This document shows positions 1 to 9,905 of a DNA stretch of 64,000 bases, one piece after another. Every line of letters begins with the position of its first letter. Position 1 is the stretch's first letter. The DNA comes from Marinobacterium iners DSM 11526. Lineage in GTDB: Bacteria; Pseudomonadota; Gammaproteobacteria; Pseudomonadales; Balneatricaceae. The stretch spans positions 1 to 64,000 of the forward strand of contig NZ_FNRJ01000009.1 of the NCBI RefSeq assembly GCF_900107855.1, given 5' to 3'. The position numbers and the translations under genes were made by a program. Under the pieces are notes generated by a model, which saw only the letters and a list, made by a program, of their open reading frames with translations, did no database searches and had not been told where the DNA came from.

Positions 1-80
1 GCTTGTAGCAACAACACAGACAATCAGAGCAACGTGACATATAAGCACGAGGCTCAATCAGATCCGGTTTGTACCAGTTT

Positions 81-200
81 CGCCTGGCGACCATAGAGAC
101 GTGGAACCACCTGATCCCATACCGAACTCAGCAGTGAAACGCGTCATCGCCGATGGTAGTGTGGGGCTTCCCCATGTGAGAGTAGGTCATCGCCAGGCAC
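81..200 (+). rRNA. rrf: 5S ribosomal RNA
   Basis: About 120 nt with the conserved core of bacterial 5S rRNA: CCGAACTCAG near 120, GTGAAACGC, GCGATGGTAGT-like segment and CCCATGTGAGAGTAGG near 172-186. Helix I is closed by GCCTGGCGA (82-90) pairing with TCGCCAGGC (190-198). The first 80 bases are probably the 23S-5S spacer, since nothing else is recognisable there. A terminator follows at once, so this is the last gene of an rrn operon unless an upstream unit differs. Ends are estimated by analogy to E. coli 5S and may be off by one or two bases. Confidence 0.96.
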
Positions 201-210
201 TTAATACCAG

Positions 211-241
211 AAACCCCGGTCTCGTTGAGGCCGGGGTTTTT
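211..241 (+). terminator. Rho-independent terminator of the rrn operon
   Basis: AACCCCGG (212-219) pairs with CCGGGGTT across a short loop and is followed by a T run to about 241. It lies 11 nt after the 5S rRNA. Confidence 0.88.
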
Positions 242-273
242 GCATTGGGGCGAAGCACAGGCAGGCGCCAGAC

Positions 274-311
274 AAAAGAAAGGGCCCGGCGCATTCCCTG
301 CGGCGGGCCCT
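274..311 (-). terminator. Rho-independent terminator, minus strand (fabI transcript)
   Basis: On the minus strand AGGGCCCG-C-CGCA pairs with TGCG-C-CGGGCCCT around a GGGAA loop and runs into TTTCTTTT (forward 274-280 is AAAAGAA). This faces the fabI gene, whose stop is at 463, so fabI would have a 3' untranslated region of about 150-180 nt. Confidence 0.75.
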
Positions 312-314
312 GTC

Positions 315-352
315 ACTGACTTCCCTGTCAGTCGCTGCTTCAGTCCTGAAGC
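315..352. other. Two tandem perfect hairpins in the fabI 3' region
   Basis: ACTGAC (315-320) pairs with GTCAGT (327-332), and GCTTCAG (337-343) pairs with CTGAAGC (346-352). A further TGAGGT (359-364) pairs with ACCTCA (398-403). No gene is apparent in 242-462. The hairpins lie between fabI and its terminator and could protect or mature the fabI 3' end, or be a repeat element; the function is unknown. Confidence 0.4.
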
Positions 353-462
353 AAGCGGTGAGGTACGAACTCCTGTCGTCTTGGTCACACCTTGTGAACC
401 TCAGGGCGCATAATAGGCGTGTTGTCTTTCCGGGTATATAGGAAAACTCTTATATTGCGTTT

Positions 463-1227
463 TCATGCCATAAGATGATGACCTGCATCAACATAGATGC
501 GGTTGCCTGTGAGGGCTGATGAGTGTTCACTGATCAAAAATGCGGCAAGTTTTCCCACATCGGAAGGTGACCCCAACCGGTGCAGTGGAGATCGTTCAAT
601 GGCATCCCCCATCAGTTCATCAAAGGAATCAATACCGCCGGCAGCACGCGTTGGCATGGGTCCTGGGGATAGAGAGTGAACCCTGATCTGCTCTGGTCCC
701 AACTCTGCTGCAAGATAGCGTACGGAGCTTTCAAGGGCGGCCTTGATGGGTCCCATCAGGTTATAGTGATCCACGACACGCTCAGCACCATGATAACTCA
801 TGGTGAGCAGTGAACCACCTTGAGGCATCAATTCACGTGCGTGCCGCGCCATTCGTATAAAAGAGTGGCACGAGATATCCATCGCTTTGCAGAAACCTTC
901 TGAAGATGAGTCCACCAGTTTGCCGTGCAGTTCATCCAGGGGTGACCAGGCAATTGAATGGATAACAAAGTCGATCTGTCCCCACTCCTGCTTCAGACGT
1001 TCAAAAATCTGCTCAAGCTCGCCTTCAGTGGCAACATCGCAGGGCAGTACCAAAGTGGCACCCAACTGATCTGCCAAAGGGGCGACATATGGACGTGCCT
1101 TGTCATTCAGGTAGGTAATGCAAAGCTCCGCACCAAGGCCGCTGAGGACTTCTGCACAGCCGTAGGCGATGCTTTTGTTGTTAGCGATGCCGAATATAAC
1201 ACCACGTTTTCCTGTCAAATCTATCAT
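463..1227 (-). CDS. fabI: Enoyl-[acyl-carrier-protein] reductase (NADH), FabI family
   Basis: Reduces the trans-2-enoyl-ACP double bond in the last step of each fatty-acid elongation cycle, in the cytosol. The 254-residue SDR-fold protein has the FabI nucleotide-binding start (GIANNKSIAYG near residues 13-23), Tyr145 in SYHGAE, and the catalytic pair Tyr155 and Lys162 spaced Tyr-x6-Lys as in FabI. The C-terminal LSPGPMPTRAA segment is also family-typical. The ATG at 1227 is chosen because GGAAG lies five bases upstream; an ATG four codons earlier has no such site. It is transcribed alone, toward the rrn operon, with a terminator at 274-311. The sequence differs from E. coli FabI at many positions, so it may belong to a divergent FabI subgroup. 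Confidence 0.88.
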   Translation of the reverse strand: MIDLTGKRGVIFGIANNKSIAYGCAEVLSGLGAELCITYLNDKARPYVAPLADQLGATLVLPCDVATEGELEQIFERLKQEWGQIDFVIHSIAWSPLDELHGKLVDSSSEGFCKAMDISCHSFIRMARHARELMPQGGSLLTMSYHGAERVVDHYNLMGPIKAALESSVRYLAAELGPEQIRVHSLSPGPMPTRAAGGIDSFDELMGDAIERSPLHRLGSPSDVGKLAAFLISEHSSALTGNRIYVDAGHHLMA

Positions 1228-1416
1228 TTCAGCTTCCATGGGGGTCTGATTGAATCGTGCGATGCCATTATCTCATCAGGTTTCGGTGACTGTATGGTTA
1301 AAACGCTGAATGTTTGTATCTGTGAGTAATGTGAGCTTTTATATCCATGTTTTCTGTCTGGTTGAACAGGTATGATCGAACTAAAAATAAAACAAAGCTG
1401 AAGAAAGGACCCTCTT

Positions 1417-3681
1417 ATGCTCAACCATCTCAGTATCCGAATGCGTGTTATAGGTGGTTTTTGCCTCTTACTCCTGCTGGTTGCGTTATTGGTACTGCCA
1501 GCTGTCATGCGTGACTTCAATAATCTTATCCATGCAGCAGAAGAGCGGGAGCTGAAAGTTCAGTTTGATAAGGTACTTGAACGGATAGAGTCTGAACGTC
1601 GTTTGGCAACAGCTATGGCGACCCTGGTTGCTAGCCAGCCAAGTGTTCAGGCCGCCCTGTCGGACGGGGCGCGTGACCGGTTACTGGCAGAACTTGAGGG
1701 TGCCTTTGCTCGACTGCAATCAGATTTTGGCTTGCGCCAATTGCAGTTTCACACACCACCAGCGGTGTCCTGGTTGCGTGTGCATCGACCGGAAAAGTAT
1801 GGAGACGACCTCTCCGGGTTCCGCCAGACTGTTGTGGAAACCAATCAGAAACGAGTAGCGGTCAGTGGCGTTGAGCAGGGAGTGGCTGGCCTTGGCATCC
1901 GTGGCATGGTGCCTTTGGAAGTGGCCGGGCATCACTGGGGATCGGTAGAGTTTGGCTTCTCTCTGGGACAATCGTTTTTTGATCAAGTCAAACAGGAAAC
2001 CGGGCTGGATGTCGCATTAATTCTGAATAATGCGGGTCAACAAACATTGTTCGCGTCCACGTGGGGCGATCAGGCGCTGCTCGATCCCGATGTATTCAAG
2101 CTTGCGCTTCGGGGGGAGGGGCAGATGGGGACAGGAGAACTGGAGGGCTCTCCTGTCGCGATCTACTCCAACCAGTTACAGGACTTTTCAGGCCAGTCGA
2201 TTGGTGTTCTGTCATTGGCAATGGACCGCAGCAGCTACATTGATGCATATGAACAAGCTTTTTATGAGTTGCTGGCCATCATTGGTGCATTTTTGGTGCT
2301 GGGAGTTTTGATTGCTCTTTATATCAGTCACAGTGTGGCAAAACCACTATTGCAAATCACGCATGCGATGAAAAACATATCAAGTGGTGACGGTGATCTG
2401 ACACAACGATTACCGGTTAATGGCAAGAATGAACTGACAGACATCGCAAGTGAGTTCAATCATTTCATTAGCCGTATTGAAGCGTTGATTCAGGAACTGA
2501 TGCGTGCAGTCGCGTCAGTTTCCAGCTCCGGCTCACACCTGTTTGATGTCAGTGACCATACGCTGGAACTTGCGAACCGCCAACGTCGCGAAACTACCGA
2601 GATCGCTACAGCCATGAACGAGATGACTGCGACGGCCCAAGAGGTAGCACGCAGCGCAGCCAGTTCTGCAGAGGTGACGCAAAAAGCTGATGAAGAGGCA
2701 CAGATTGGTCATCGGGTTGTAGAGGATGCCATTGACGCCATTAATGCATTGGCAGCAGATGTTGCTTCCATGCGTGATGTGATACGGGATGTAGAAACCC
2801 GCAGTGAAAAAATAAATACCATCCTTGATGTTATCCGTGATATCGCCGACCAGACCAATCTGCTGGCGTTGAATGCCGCAATAGAGGCTGCCCGTGCAGG
2901 TGAGCAGGGGCGCGGCTTCTCGGTAGTGGCGGATGAAGTGAGAGCACTTGCACACAGGACTCAGAACTCTACAGCCGAGATCAACGACATGATCAGTGCA
3001 CTCAAGGAAGGGACCGGACATACGGTTCGGGTTATTGAGCAGAGTCAGAGCCAGTCTGAACAGACGGTATCCACTGCCGCGCGTGCAGGGGAAGCGCTGC
3101 AGGCAATTACGCGGGGGATGGATGAGATACGTGACATGACCGCGCAGATCGCCTCTGCTGCCGAGGAGCAGACACAGGTCAGTGAAACCATTAACCAGTC
3201 GGTCGAGCGCGTTGGTACCGGTGCTGAAGAAACCTCGGTCGGCGCGTCGGATATCCTTGTGTCAGCTGCCGGCATAGGCTCTGAGCTCTCGCAGTTGATG
3301 CGGGTGATTCGAAAGTTCAGAGTGACGCAGGACGATGTAATTGAGCTGGAAGTGGCGAAAGCTGCACATCAGGCCTGGAAGATGAGGCTACGAGCATTTC
3401 TTGATGGGCACGCGGATATTCCGCATGAGCAGGCGGTATCATCACACGAATGCGATTTCGGCCGCTGGTACTACACTACCGGCAAGGAACGCTACGGTAA
3501 CTCATCGGTTTTACAGGCCATCGAGAAACCGCATGACCGTCTGCATCAGTTGATTGGCGAAATTATCGAGGCCAAGCATCATGGCAAAGAACCTGAGGCT
3601 GAACGCAAGTATCAGGAGGTGGCTCAACTGTCTGGTGAAATCGTCAGCGCCATTGATCGGTTAATTCAGGAAGCTCGTTGA
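1417..3681 (+). CDS. Methyl-accepting chemotaxis protein with periplasmic Cache-like domain and CZB domain
   Basis: A 754-residue chemoreceptor of the inner membrane that should signal through CheA/CheW. Transmembrane helix 1 is at about residues 11-30 and helix 2 at about 283-303. Between them lies a periplasmic sensor with the [19 protein letters not shown]-type motif near 119-137 and [10 protein letters not shown] near 158-167, which I recognise from the dCache_3 family. A HAMP region (about 305-358) and the MCP signalling hairpin (about 400-640, with [20 protein letters not shown]) follow. The C-terminus is a chemoreceptor zinc-binding (CZB) domain with His651, Cys679 in CDFGRWYY, His706 and His710. 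CZB domains bind zinc and respond to zinc or hypochlorite in other bacteria. AGGA lies 9 nt before the ATG. It is a single-gene unit ending in the hairpin at 3690. The ligand is unknown. Confidence 0.93.
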   Translation: MLNHLSIRMRVIGGFCLLLLLVALLVLPAVMRDFNNLIHAAEERELKVQFDKVLERIESERRLATAMATLVASQPSVQAALSDGARDRLLAELEGAFARLQSDFGLRQLQFHTPPAVSWLRVHRPEKYGDDLSGFRQTVVETNQKRVAVSGVEQGVAGLGIRGMVPLEVAGHHWGSVEFGFSLGQSFFDQVKQETGLDVALILNNAGQQTLFASTWGDQALLDPDVFKLALRGEGQMGTGELEGSPVAIYSNQLQDFSGQSIGVLSLAMDRSSYIDAYEQAFYELLAIIGAFLVLGVLIALYISHSVAKPLLQITHAMKNISSGDGDLTQRLPVNGKNELTDIASEFNHFISRIEALIQELMRAVASVSSSGSHLFDVSDHTLELANRQRRETTEIATAMNEMTATAQEVARSAASSAEVTQKADEEAQIGHRVVEDAIDAINALAADVASMRDVIRDVETRSEKINTILDVIRDIADQTNLLALNAAIEAARAGEQGRGFSVVADEVRALAHRTQNSTAEINDMISALKEGTGHTVRVIEQSQSQSEQTVSTAARAGEALQAITRGMDEIRDMTAQIASAAEEQTQVSETINQSVERVGTGAEETSVGASDILVSAAGIGSELSQLMRVIRKFRVTQDDVIELEVAKAAHQAWKMRLRAFLDGHADIPHEQAVSSHECDFGRWYYTTGKERYGNSSVLQAIEKPHDRLHQLIGEIIEAKHHGKEPEAERKYQEVAQLSGEIVSAIDRLIQEAR

Positions 3682-3689
3682 ACCGAAAA

Positions 3690-3720
3690 AAATGCCGGGC
3701 TTATTCAAAGCCCGGCATTT
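3690..3720. terminator. 13-bp perfect hairpin, terminator overlapping a coding end
   Basis: AAATGCCGGGCTT (3690-3702) pairs perfectly with AAGCCCGGCATTT (3708-3720) around a 5-nt loop. On the minus strand it continues into seven T residues, so it is a strong terminator for the GGDEF-EAL gene; on the plus strand the T run is short. The stop codon and last five codons (Met-Pro-Gly-Phe-Glu) of the minus gene form one arm and the loop. Confidence 0.85.
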
Positions 3721-6262
3721 CACGCGCGGGTCGGCCAATGTGGTAACCCTGGGCGTAGTCGATGCCGACGTCTCGCACCATCTGCAACACTTCCTCGGTT
3801 TCCACGAATTCGGCCACGGTTTTAAGGTTCAGCTTCTTGGCCAGTTCGGTAATACTGACCACAAAGGCCAGGTCTCGAGGATCATTGCCCATGTTGGCGA
3901 TGAACTCGCCTTCTATCTTAACGAAATCGATTGGCAGGTATTTCAGGTAATGGAACGATGAAAAGCCGGAGCCAAAATCATCGATGGCCATCATGTAGCC
4001 CGAATCCTTCAGGCTGTGGACAAAGTTCTCCAGCAGCCCCATGTTCTTGACAGTGTCGCGCTCGGTTATTTCAAACACAATCCGGGATGGGTTCAGTCGG
4101 TATCGCTGAGTCAACTCGTGAAGCGTTTGCAGGAAGTCGCGCACCAGTATCGAACGGGGTGACAGGTTGATGAACAGCAGGCCCTGATAGCCGGTTTCCT
4201 GAACCTTGGCGAACGCCTTTTCCATTACGATGTAGTCCAGCAGATGTACCTTGCCCATGGACTCTGCAATCTCAATGAACTCGCCGGCTGACATCAGTTT
4301 GTCACCCGGCAGCTGCAGACGACTGAGTACTTCTACAGCAGGCGTATCCTCATCCAGTGGTTGAATGGGCTGAAAAACCGGCACCACGCTGCGATTCTCG
4401 ATGGTATCATTGACCAGCAGCATCTTCTGGTTAAGGTCGTTGAAAATATCCGCTACATCTTCTTTATGTGGCAGGCTGATACGGTTCTTGCCCTGAGTTT
4501 TGGCCCGGTACATCAGGTTATCGACGAACATGAACAGGTCTTTGCGGTTATCCGCATGGTCAGGGAAGATGCCTGCCCCGATCGAGCCGGTGACGCGTAC
4601 CAGACCGCCTTTCTCGGTCTCAAGGCTGAAGGATTGCAGGCAATGTAGCAGGCGTTCACAGACTTCGCTGGTCTGTTCCAGCGTTGTTTCAGGCAGCACC
4701 ACTACAAATTCATCGCCACCGTAGCGGGCCAGAATATCGCCGGTACGCAACACCTCCTGCATGGCCAGAGCAAGCTGCCGCAGCAATTTGTCTCCCATGG
4801 CATGACCATAGCCGTCATTGATCGCCTTGAAGTTGTCCAGATCGATCATCAAAAGGGCGACCTGATAATCGTGACGATGGCAGCGATCCAGTTCGTAGTC
4901 CAACAGCTCCCAGAACATGCGCTGGTTATACAGGTTGGTCAGCGGATCACGTGTTGCATAGTATTCAAGGTCACGGGTGTACTTGTAGATCGCTTTAACC
5001 GAGCCGACCACATTGAGCAGGGTGGACAAAATGCTCTCCAGTACCAGTACCTTGGTACTGTCCTTGACGATATCGGCATGCACACCGATACCGACAATGC
5101 CACCGATCTTGGGTGTTTCGACCAACAGAGACTTGGTCTGTAACTCAATTTCGGTCGTGTTCAGCACCATCTCGGGACCCTCAAGCTGTACCGAGTTGTG
5201 GTGAATAATAATCTCGCCGGGTATCGAAAAATGATCGTTGCCCTGCAGGCGATTGAGCACCGCCTGCTCCATCATCTTCTTGGTTTCCTTGGCGGGGGGG
5301 CGCAGCCAGAAAATTTCCAGATCAAACATCTCATCGTCCACCTTGAAGATGGAAAACATGGTGTAGATCGGAATGACCTGGTTGATATCCAGCATCAACA
5401 GATTAACGTATTCGCGCCAGTCCCGTACCACTTCCGACGTGATGACAAATTTCTCCAGCAGACGGATTTCGAACTCCAGCAGGTCTTTGTCCACCGCGAT
5501 GGTGCGTAATTTTTCAGCAAGCGCTTCGACCTGTCCGAATATGTGATTCAGCTCCCTGAAACCAAGATCCTTTTTGTCTTTTGACAGCTGACTGAGATCC
5601 TCAAGCGAATCGACTCGTGAAATCCTGTTGCTCAGCTCTTCTACAGACTGATTGATACGCAGTGTCACGGTCCGCACCGCCCAGAAACCAAACAGGAAGG
5701 GCAAAGGGGAAAGCAGCAACAGGTAATACAGCAGGTTTCGGTTTGCAACGCTCATCTGACGGCTGAGATCCTGATGTACCTCGATCAGCCCCAGGTTGTC
5801 ACCAACGCGGGCATTGGTATGGCAACCCGTACAGTTTTCGCGGGCCTGAAGCGGATACAGATAGCGTTGATGAGTACCGTCATTCTCCTCAATGATCTCA
5901 CCGCTTTGCATGGCCTCGCGCATCAAAGCATCCAGATCGGGCTGCTCGATGGAGCCGAATCGCTCGGTTACTTTGGTGCCACGGAAAACACTCACTTTAA
6001 GGCTGGAAGCGGGGTGCTCGGTGTTGGACAGCTGGCGCATGAATTGCTCCAGCTGCAGCCGGGTCCAGCCCTGGCTCATGACAAGATACATTGAGTTGAA
6101 GGTGCTTTCGGCGACCGAGCGGGCAATTTCCTGAGCGCTGTCACGTACACTGGCCTGATAGGCTTGGCGGCAGACCAGCAGCAACACCAGAAATCCGATG
6201 GCAGAAAAAAGAAATGTGCGGTTGAGCAGGTAACGCCGGATGGATGGCGAGTGACGTGACAT
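3701..6262 (-). CDS. GGDEF-EAL protein with a periplasmic c-type haem-binding sensor domain
   Basis: An 853-residue membrane protein of cyclic-di-GMP metabolism. Transmembrane segments lie at about 17-32 and 177-196. The periplasmic part between them carries a CTGCH motif (Cys144, Cys147, His148), the covalent haem-c attachment motif. A cytoplasmic linker or GAF-like region (about 260-430) precedes a GGDEF domain (RYGGDEF, 513-519) with an RTGD inhibitory I-site five residues upstream. The EAL domain (from about 625) has EVL in place of EAL but keeps Asn (INLSPRS), Glu (EITE), the Asp pair (DDFGSG), Lys (VKIEGEF), Glu and Gln (QGYHIGRP), so both cyclase and phosphodiesterase activity are possible. 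The ATG at 6262 is used; upstream codons to a TTG at 6331 look non-coding. It diverges from recC. A redox or gas-sensing role is inferred from the haem motif only. Confidence 0.9.
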   Translation of the reverse strand: MSRHSPSIRRYLLNRTFLFSAIGFLVLLLVCRQAYQASVRDSAQEIARSVAESTFNSMYLVMSQGWTRLQLEQFMRQLSNTEHPASSLKVSVFRGTKVTERFGSIEQPDLDALMREAMQSGEIIEENDGTHQRYLYPLQARENCTGCHTNARVGDNLGLIEVHQDLSRQMSVANRNLLYYLLLLSPLPFLFGFWAVRTVTLRINQSVEELSNRISRVDSLEDLSQLSKDKKDLGFRELNHIFGQVEALAEKLRTIAVDKDLLEFEIRLLEKFVITSEVVRDWREYVNLLMLDINQVIPIYTMFSIFKVDDEMFDLEIFWLRPPAKETKKMMEQAVLNRLQGNDHFSIPGEIIIHHNSVQLEGPEMVLNTTEIELQTKSLLVETPKIGGIVGIGVHADIVKDSTKVLVLESILSTLLNVVGSVKAIYKYTRDLEYYATRDPLTNLYNQRMFWELLDYELDRCHRHDYQVALLMIDLDNFKAINDGYGHAMGDKLLRQLALAMQEVLRTGDILARYGGDEFVVVLPETTLEQTSEVCERLLHCLQSFSLETEKGGLVRVTGSIGAGIFPDHADNRKDLFMFVDNLMYRAKTQGKNRISLPHKEDVADIFNDLNQKMLLVNDTIENRSVVPVFQPIQPLDEDTPAVEVLSRLQLPGDKLMSAGEFIEIAESMGKVHLLDYIVMEKAFAKVQETGYQGLLFINLSPRSILVRDFLQTLHELTQRYRLNPSRIVFEITERDTVKNMGLLENFVHSLKDSGYMMAIDDFGSGFSSFHYLKYLPIDFVKIEGEFIANMGNDPRDLAFVVSITELAKKLNLKTVAEFVETEEVLQMVRDVGIDYAQGYHIGRPAREMPGFE

Positions 6263-6458
6263 ATGAACCACTGCTGTTTTATTTATAGTCGGACGATTGT
6301 ACGCGCAGAGTGTGAACTGATCTGCAGGCAATTGGTAGAGGGTTGATATCTGTCAAGTATTGGAGACAGGAGAGGACGTCGATCTCAGTCCTGTCGTGCC
6401 TTCGAGTGCCGGTGTATCCTAGTCCGTTCGGAACGCTGTATGACAGGGAGCCAGGCAG

Positions 6459-9400
6459 ATGGCACATGACTCAACTACCCCCGTATCCTCGGGACTGGCG
6501 ATTATCCACAGCAATCGACTTGAGGCACTGCGCACGTTGCTGGTGCAATGGATGCAAATTAACCCGCTTGGGGTGCTGGAAAACGAAGTCGTGCTGGTTC
6601 AAAGCAACGGTATTGCCCAGTGGCTGCAGCTGGCGTTGGCGCGTTCGACAGATGACCCGGAGCAGCCTGGCTGTGGCATCGCGGCTGCGCTGGACATTCA
6701 GCTGCCCTCGGCCTTTCTGTGGCAGGCATATCGGGCTGTCCTCGGCCCTGATGCAGTCCCTAAAACATCACCCTATGACAAATCTCGCCTGACCTGGCGG
6801 TTGCTGCGACTATTGCCCGACCTGCTCAAGCAGCCTGACTTTGAATCGCTGTCGCATTTTCTTAAGGATGACGAAAGTGCACGCAAGGAATACCAGCTGG
6901 CCGAACGGCTAGCGGATCTGTTTGACCAGTATCAGGTCTACCGTGCCGACTGGTTAAAGGCATGGGCCGATGGTCAGGATATCCTGATTGATGCCCATGG
7001 TCAGCCTCAGCCGTTGTCGGATGATCAGCGCTGGCAGGCACTGCTTTGGCGTGCCATTCGTGCGGACCTCGATGACCATCAGCGAATGTTGAGTCGTGCC
7101 GATCTGCAGCAGCGCTTCCTTGATGGCTGCAAGTCACTGCGTCAACGTCCGGCGGGGTTGCCGCGTCGTCTGGTGGTGTTTGGCATATCGGCACTGCCGC
7201 AACAGTTCATTGAGGCGTTGGCCGCTCTGTCACGCCACACCCAGGTTTTGCTGTGCGTACATAACCCTTGCCGGCACTATTGGGCCGATATTATCGATGG
7301 CAAGGAACTGCTGCGCAGTGAAAAACGACGGCAGGTACGCAAGGAAGGTATGCCGGAAGTATTGAGTGATGCTCAGCTGCATCTGCATGCGCAGCCTCTG
7401 CTGGCGGCCTGGGGCAAGCAGGGCCGTGATTATATTCGCTTGCTGGATCAGTTTGATGAACCCGGGCGTTATCAGGACTGGTTTGAACGCATCGATCTGT
7501 TTGATGAAGCCGAACGCGATATTGAATCTTTGCCACTGCTGAACCAGATTCAGCAGGATATTCTGGAGCTGGAGCCAACATCTCATGTTCCCCGGATCTG
7601 GGTTGAAGGTGATCACTCACTGACTTTTCAGATAGCACACAGTCGTCAGCGTGAGGTCGAAATACTGCACGACCAGCTGTTGCACTGGTTTCAACAGGAT
7701 CCATCACTGCGGCCTCGCGATATCATCGTGATGGTGCCCGACGTCAACCAGTATGCACCGCATATTCGTGCTGTGTTTGGCCGTCTGCAGCGGCAGGACC
7801 CGCGTTTTATACCCTTTACCCTCAATGATCAGCAGAACCGTGGTCAGGCGCCACTGCTGATTGCACTGGAACTCTTGCTGCAGCTGCCGCAGGAGCGTTT
7901 TGGCGTCAGTCAGTTGTTTGACCTGTTGGAGGTGCCGGCGTTGCGTGAACGTTTTGGCATGGCCGAGACAGACCTGCCTCGACTGCAGCACTGGGTTCGT
8001 GAATCCGGTATTCGCTGGGGGCTGGACAGTGCCCAACGCGCAGGCTTGGAGCTGCCCGAAGGGCTGGAGCAGAACACCTGGCTGTTCGGCCTGCGTCGCA
8101 TGTTACTGGGTTATGCGATGGGCGAAGAACAGACATTCGCCGATATTGAGACCTATGGCGAAGTCGGGGGGCTGGAGGCGGCACAAGTGGGGCCATTGGC
8201 TGAGCTGATCGCCGCTCTGCTGCAGTTGCGTGAGCACTTGCTAACCCCAAAGTCACATATTGATTGGGGTTTAATCCTTACTGATCTGCTGGAGCGTTTT
8301 TTGCTGCCCGTCAGCGATCAGGACCTGATACTGCTGGAGCGGCTCGGACTGAAGCTGCAGCAATGGCAGGAGGCTTGTGCCGAAGCCGGGTTGAATCGTC
8401 CGCTGCCGCTGGAAGTGGTGCGCGAAAGCTGGCTTGATGGCATCGATGAACAAAGTCTGTCACAACGCTTCCTGGCTGGGGCCGTCAACATCTCGACTCT
8501 GATGCCGATGCGTGCCATCCCCTTTCGTCGGGTTTGCCTGTTGGGAATGAACGATGGCGACTATCCACGCGTACAGCCGCCAATGGATTTCGACCTGATG
8601 GTGGGGCGCTACCGCCCTGGTGACCGGTCAAGGCGTGAAGATGACCGCTACCTGTTTCTGGAAGCACTGCTGTCGGCGCGAGATGCGTTCTATATCAGCT
8701 GGGTGGGTCGCAGTGTACGTGATAATGCCGAACAGCCGCCATCAGTATTGGTGGCTCAGTTGCGTGACCACATACAGCAGGGTTGGGCAACGGCGGCAGA
8801 GGACGGTAAGGCAGTGTTACATGCCCTGACTACCGAGCATCCGTTGCAACCTTTCAGTCCAAGCTACTTTGAGCATAACCCACGCCTGTTCACCTACGCC
8901 CGCGAGTGGCGTGACGTACATGAAGCAGTGGACAGGCTAGAGGCCGGAGAGTCGCCTCCGATGGAGTTGCCTCAAAGCCTAAGTCTGAAACCGTTGCAGC
9001 GTTTCCTGCGCAACCCGGTGCAAATCTTCTTCAACCAGCGCCTCAATGTCTGGTTCGATACGCTGGAAGAGATGCCGCAGGAGCATGAGCCCTTCCGTTT
9101 TAACCGGCTTGACCAGTATCGGCTGGGTTCTGACCTGATCGATGCCGGGCTTAAAGCCGACACACCGGAGCTGGGCATTCAGACGCAGCTGGCACGCTGG
9201 CAGCGAGCGGGGGAGTTGCCGCTGGGTGCCTACGGCGAACGTTCGCTGCGAGAAATCGTCAGCCCGGCCGCTTCAACGCTGCGTCATCTACAGCCGTTAT
9301 TCGCCGACTGGCAACTCTTGCCTGATGCGCTGGAGTTGCAGCTGTGTCTGCAAGTGGATGGAGGGCAGGTGATGCTGGAAGACTGGCTCAGTGGGCTTTA

Positions 9401-9905
9401 CCGACACCGTTCGGGGCCGGAACTGGCTCTGATACTGCATTCGCCTCAGGCCATCAGCGACAAGGGAGCACCACGCTGGCACCGGCTGGTCCGGGCATGG
9501 CTGGATCACCTTGCCGTCAGTGCAAGCGGGTACTCACTGACCACCTTTCTGGTCGGGCCGGATACCAGTGCCCGGATCAGGCCGATCACGGCCACACAGG
9601 CACAAGCGCAGCTCAATACACTGCTGTCCCATTACCTGCAGGCGCTTGAAAAGCCGGCGCCGCTGGCCTGTCGAACTGGCCTTGCTCTGCTGACGGCTGC
9701 TGATGGGAAAGATCCAATTACACAGGCCTACCACGCCTACAACGGAGATAGTCGTTTCCCGGGGGAGGGCATACGGGACCGTTACCTGCAGCGGGCGTGG
9801 CCAAACTTTGACCGCCTGCTGGAGGAGGGGCTGGAAGATTGGGCGTATGCACTGTATCAACCCCTGATCGACCAGGCGGAATTGCTGCAGTGGGAGAGCG
9901 TATGA
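6459..9905 (+). CDS. recC: Exodeoxyribonuclease V subunit gamma (RecC)
   Basis: The Chi-recognition subunit of the RecBCD helicase-nuclease that repairs double-strand breaks and degrades foreign linear DNA. At 1148 residues it has the usual RecC length. The N-terminal LVQSNGIAQWLQLALA segment, the VMVPDVNQYAPHIRAVFG segment near residues 425-445 and RVCLLGMNDGDYPR near 690-703 are typical of RecC, as is the lack of an intact Walker A motif. It is the first gene of the recC-recB-recD operon. Its TGA overlaps the recB ATG by four bases (ATGA), implying translational coupling. A poor purine-rich site (GGGAG, 13-17 nt upstream) precedes the ATG. Confidence 0.96.
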   Translation: MAHDSTTPVSSGLAIIHSNRLEALRTLLVQWMQINPLGVLENEVVLVQSNGIAQWLQLALARSTDDPEQPGCGIAAALDIQLPSAFLWQAYRAVLGPDAVPKTSPYDKSRLTWRLLRLLPDLLKQPDFESLSHFLKDDESARKEYQLAERLADLFDQYQVYRADWLKAWADGQDILIDAHGQPQPLSDDQRWQALLWRAIRADLDDHQRMLSRADLQQRFLDGCKSLRQRPAGLPRRLVVFGISALPQQFIEALAALSRHTQVLLCVHNPCRHYWADIIDGKELLRSEKRRQVRKEGMPEVLSDAQLHLHAQPLLAAWGKQGRDYIRLLDQFDEPGRYQDWFERIDLFDEAERDIESLPLLNQIQQDILELEPTSHVPRIWVEGDHSLTFQIAHSRQREVEILHDQLLHWFQQDPSLRPRDIIVMVPDVNQYAPHIRAVFGRLQRQDPRFIPFTLNDQQNRGQAPLLIALELLLQLPQERFGVSQLFDLLEVPALRERFGMAETDLPRLQHWVRESGIRWGLDSAQRAGLELPEGLEQNTWLFGLRRMLLGYAMGEEQTFADIETYGEVGGLEAAQVGPLAELIAALLQLREHLLTPKSHIDWGLILTDLLERFLLPVSDQDLILLERLGLKLQQWQEACAEAGLNRPLPLEVVRESWLDGIDEQSLSQRFLAGAVNISTLMPMRAIPFRRVCLLGMNDGDYPRVQPPMDFDLMVGRYRPGDRSRREDDRYLFLEALLSARDAFYISWVGRSVRDNAEQPPSVLVAQLRDHIQQGWATAAEDGKAVLHALTTEHPLQPFSPSYFEHNPRLFTYAREWRDVHEAVDRLEAGESPPMELPQSLSLKPLQRFLRNPVQIFFNQRLNVWFDTLEEMPQEHEPFRFNRLDQYRLGSDLIDAGLKADTPELGIQTQLARWQRAGELPLGAYGERSLREIVSPAASTLRHLQPLFADWQLLPDALELQLCLQVDGGQVMLEDWLSGLYRHRSGPELALILHSPQAISDKGAPRWHRLVRAWLDHLAVSASGYSLTTFLVGPDTSARIRPITATQAQAQLNTLLSHYLQALEKPAPLACRTGLALLTAADGKDPITQAYHAYNGDSRFPGEGIRDRYLQRAWPNFDRLLEEGLEDWAYALYQPLIDQAELLQWESV

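Noticed and set aside
101-388. Open frames over the 5S rRNA and its terminator.
   Set aside because: They overlap an rRNA and hairpins and have no ribosome site or recognisable product.
6263-6331. Extended N-terminus of the GGDEF-EAL protein from a TTG at 6331.
   Set aside because: The extra residues lack a membrane or domain feature and the internal ATG at 6262 gives the expected short N-terminus before the first helix.
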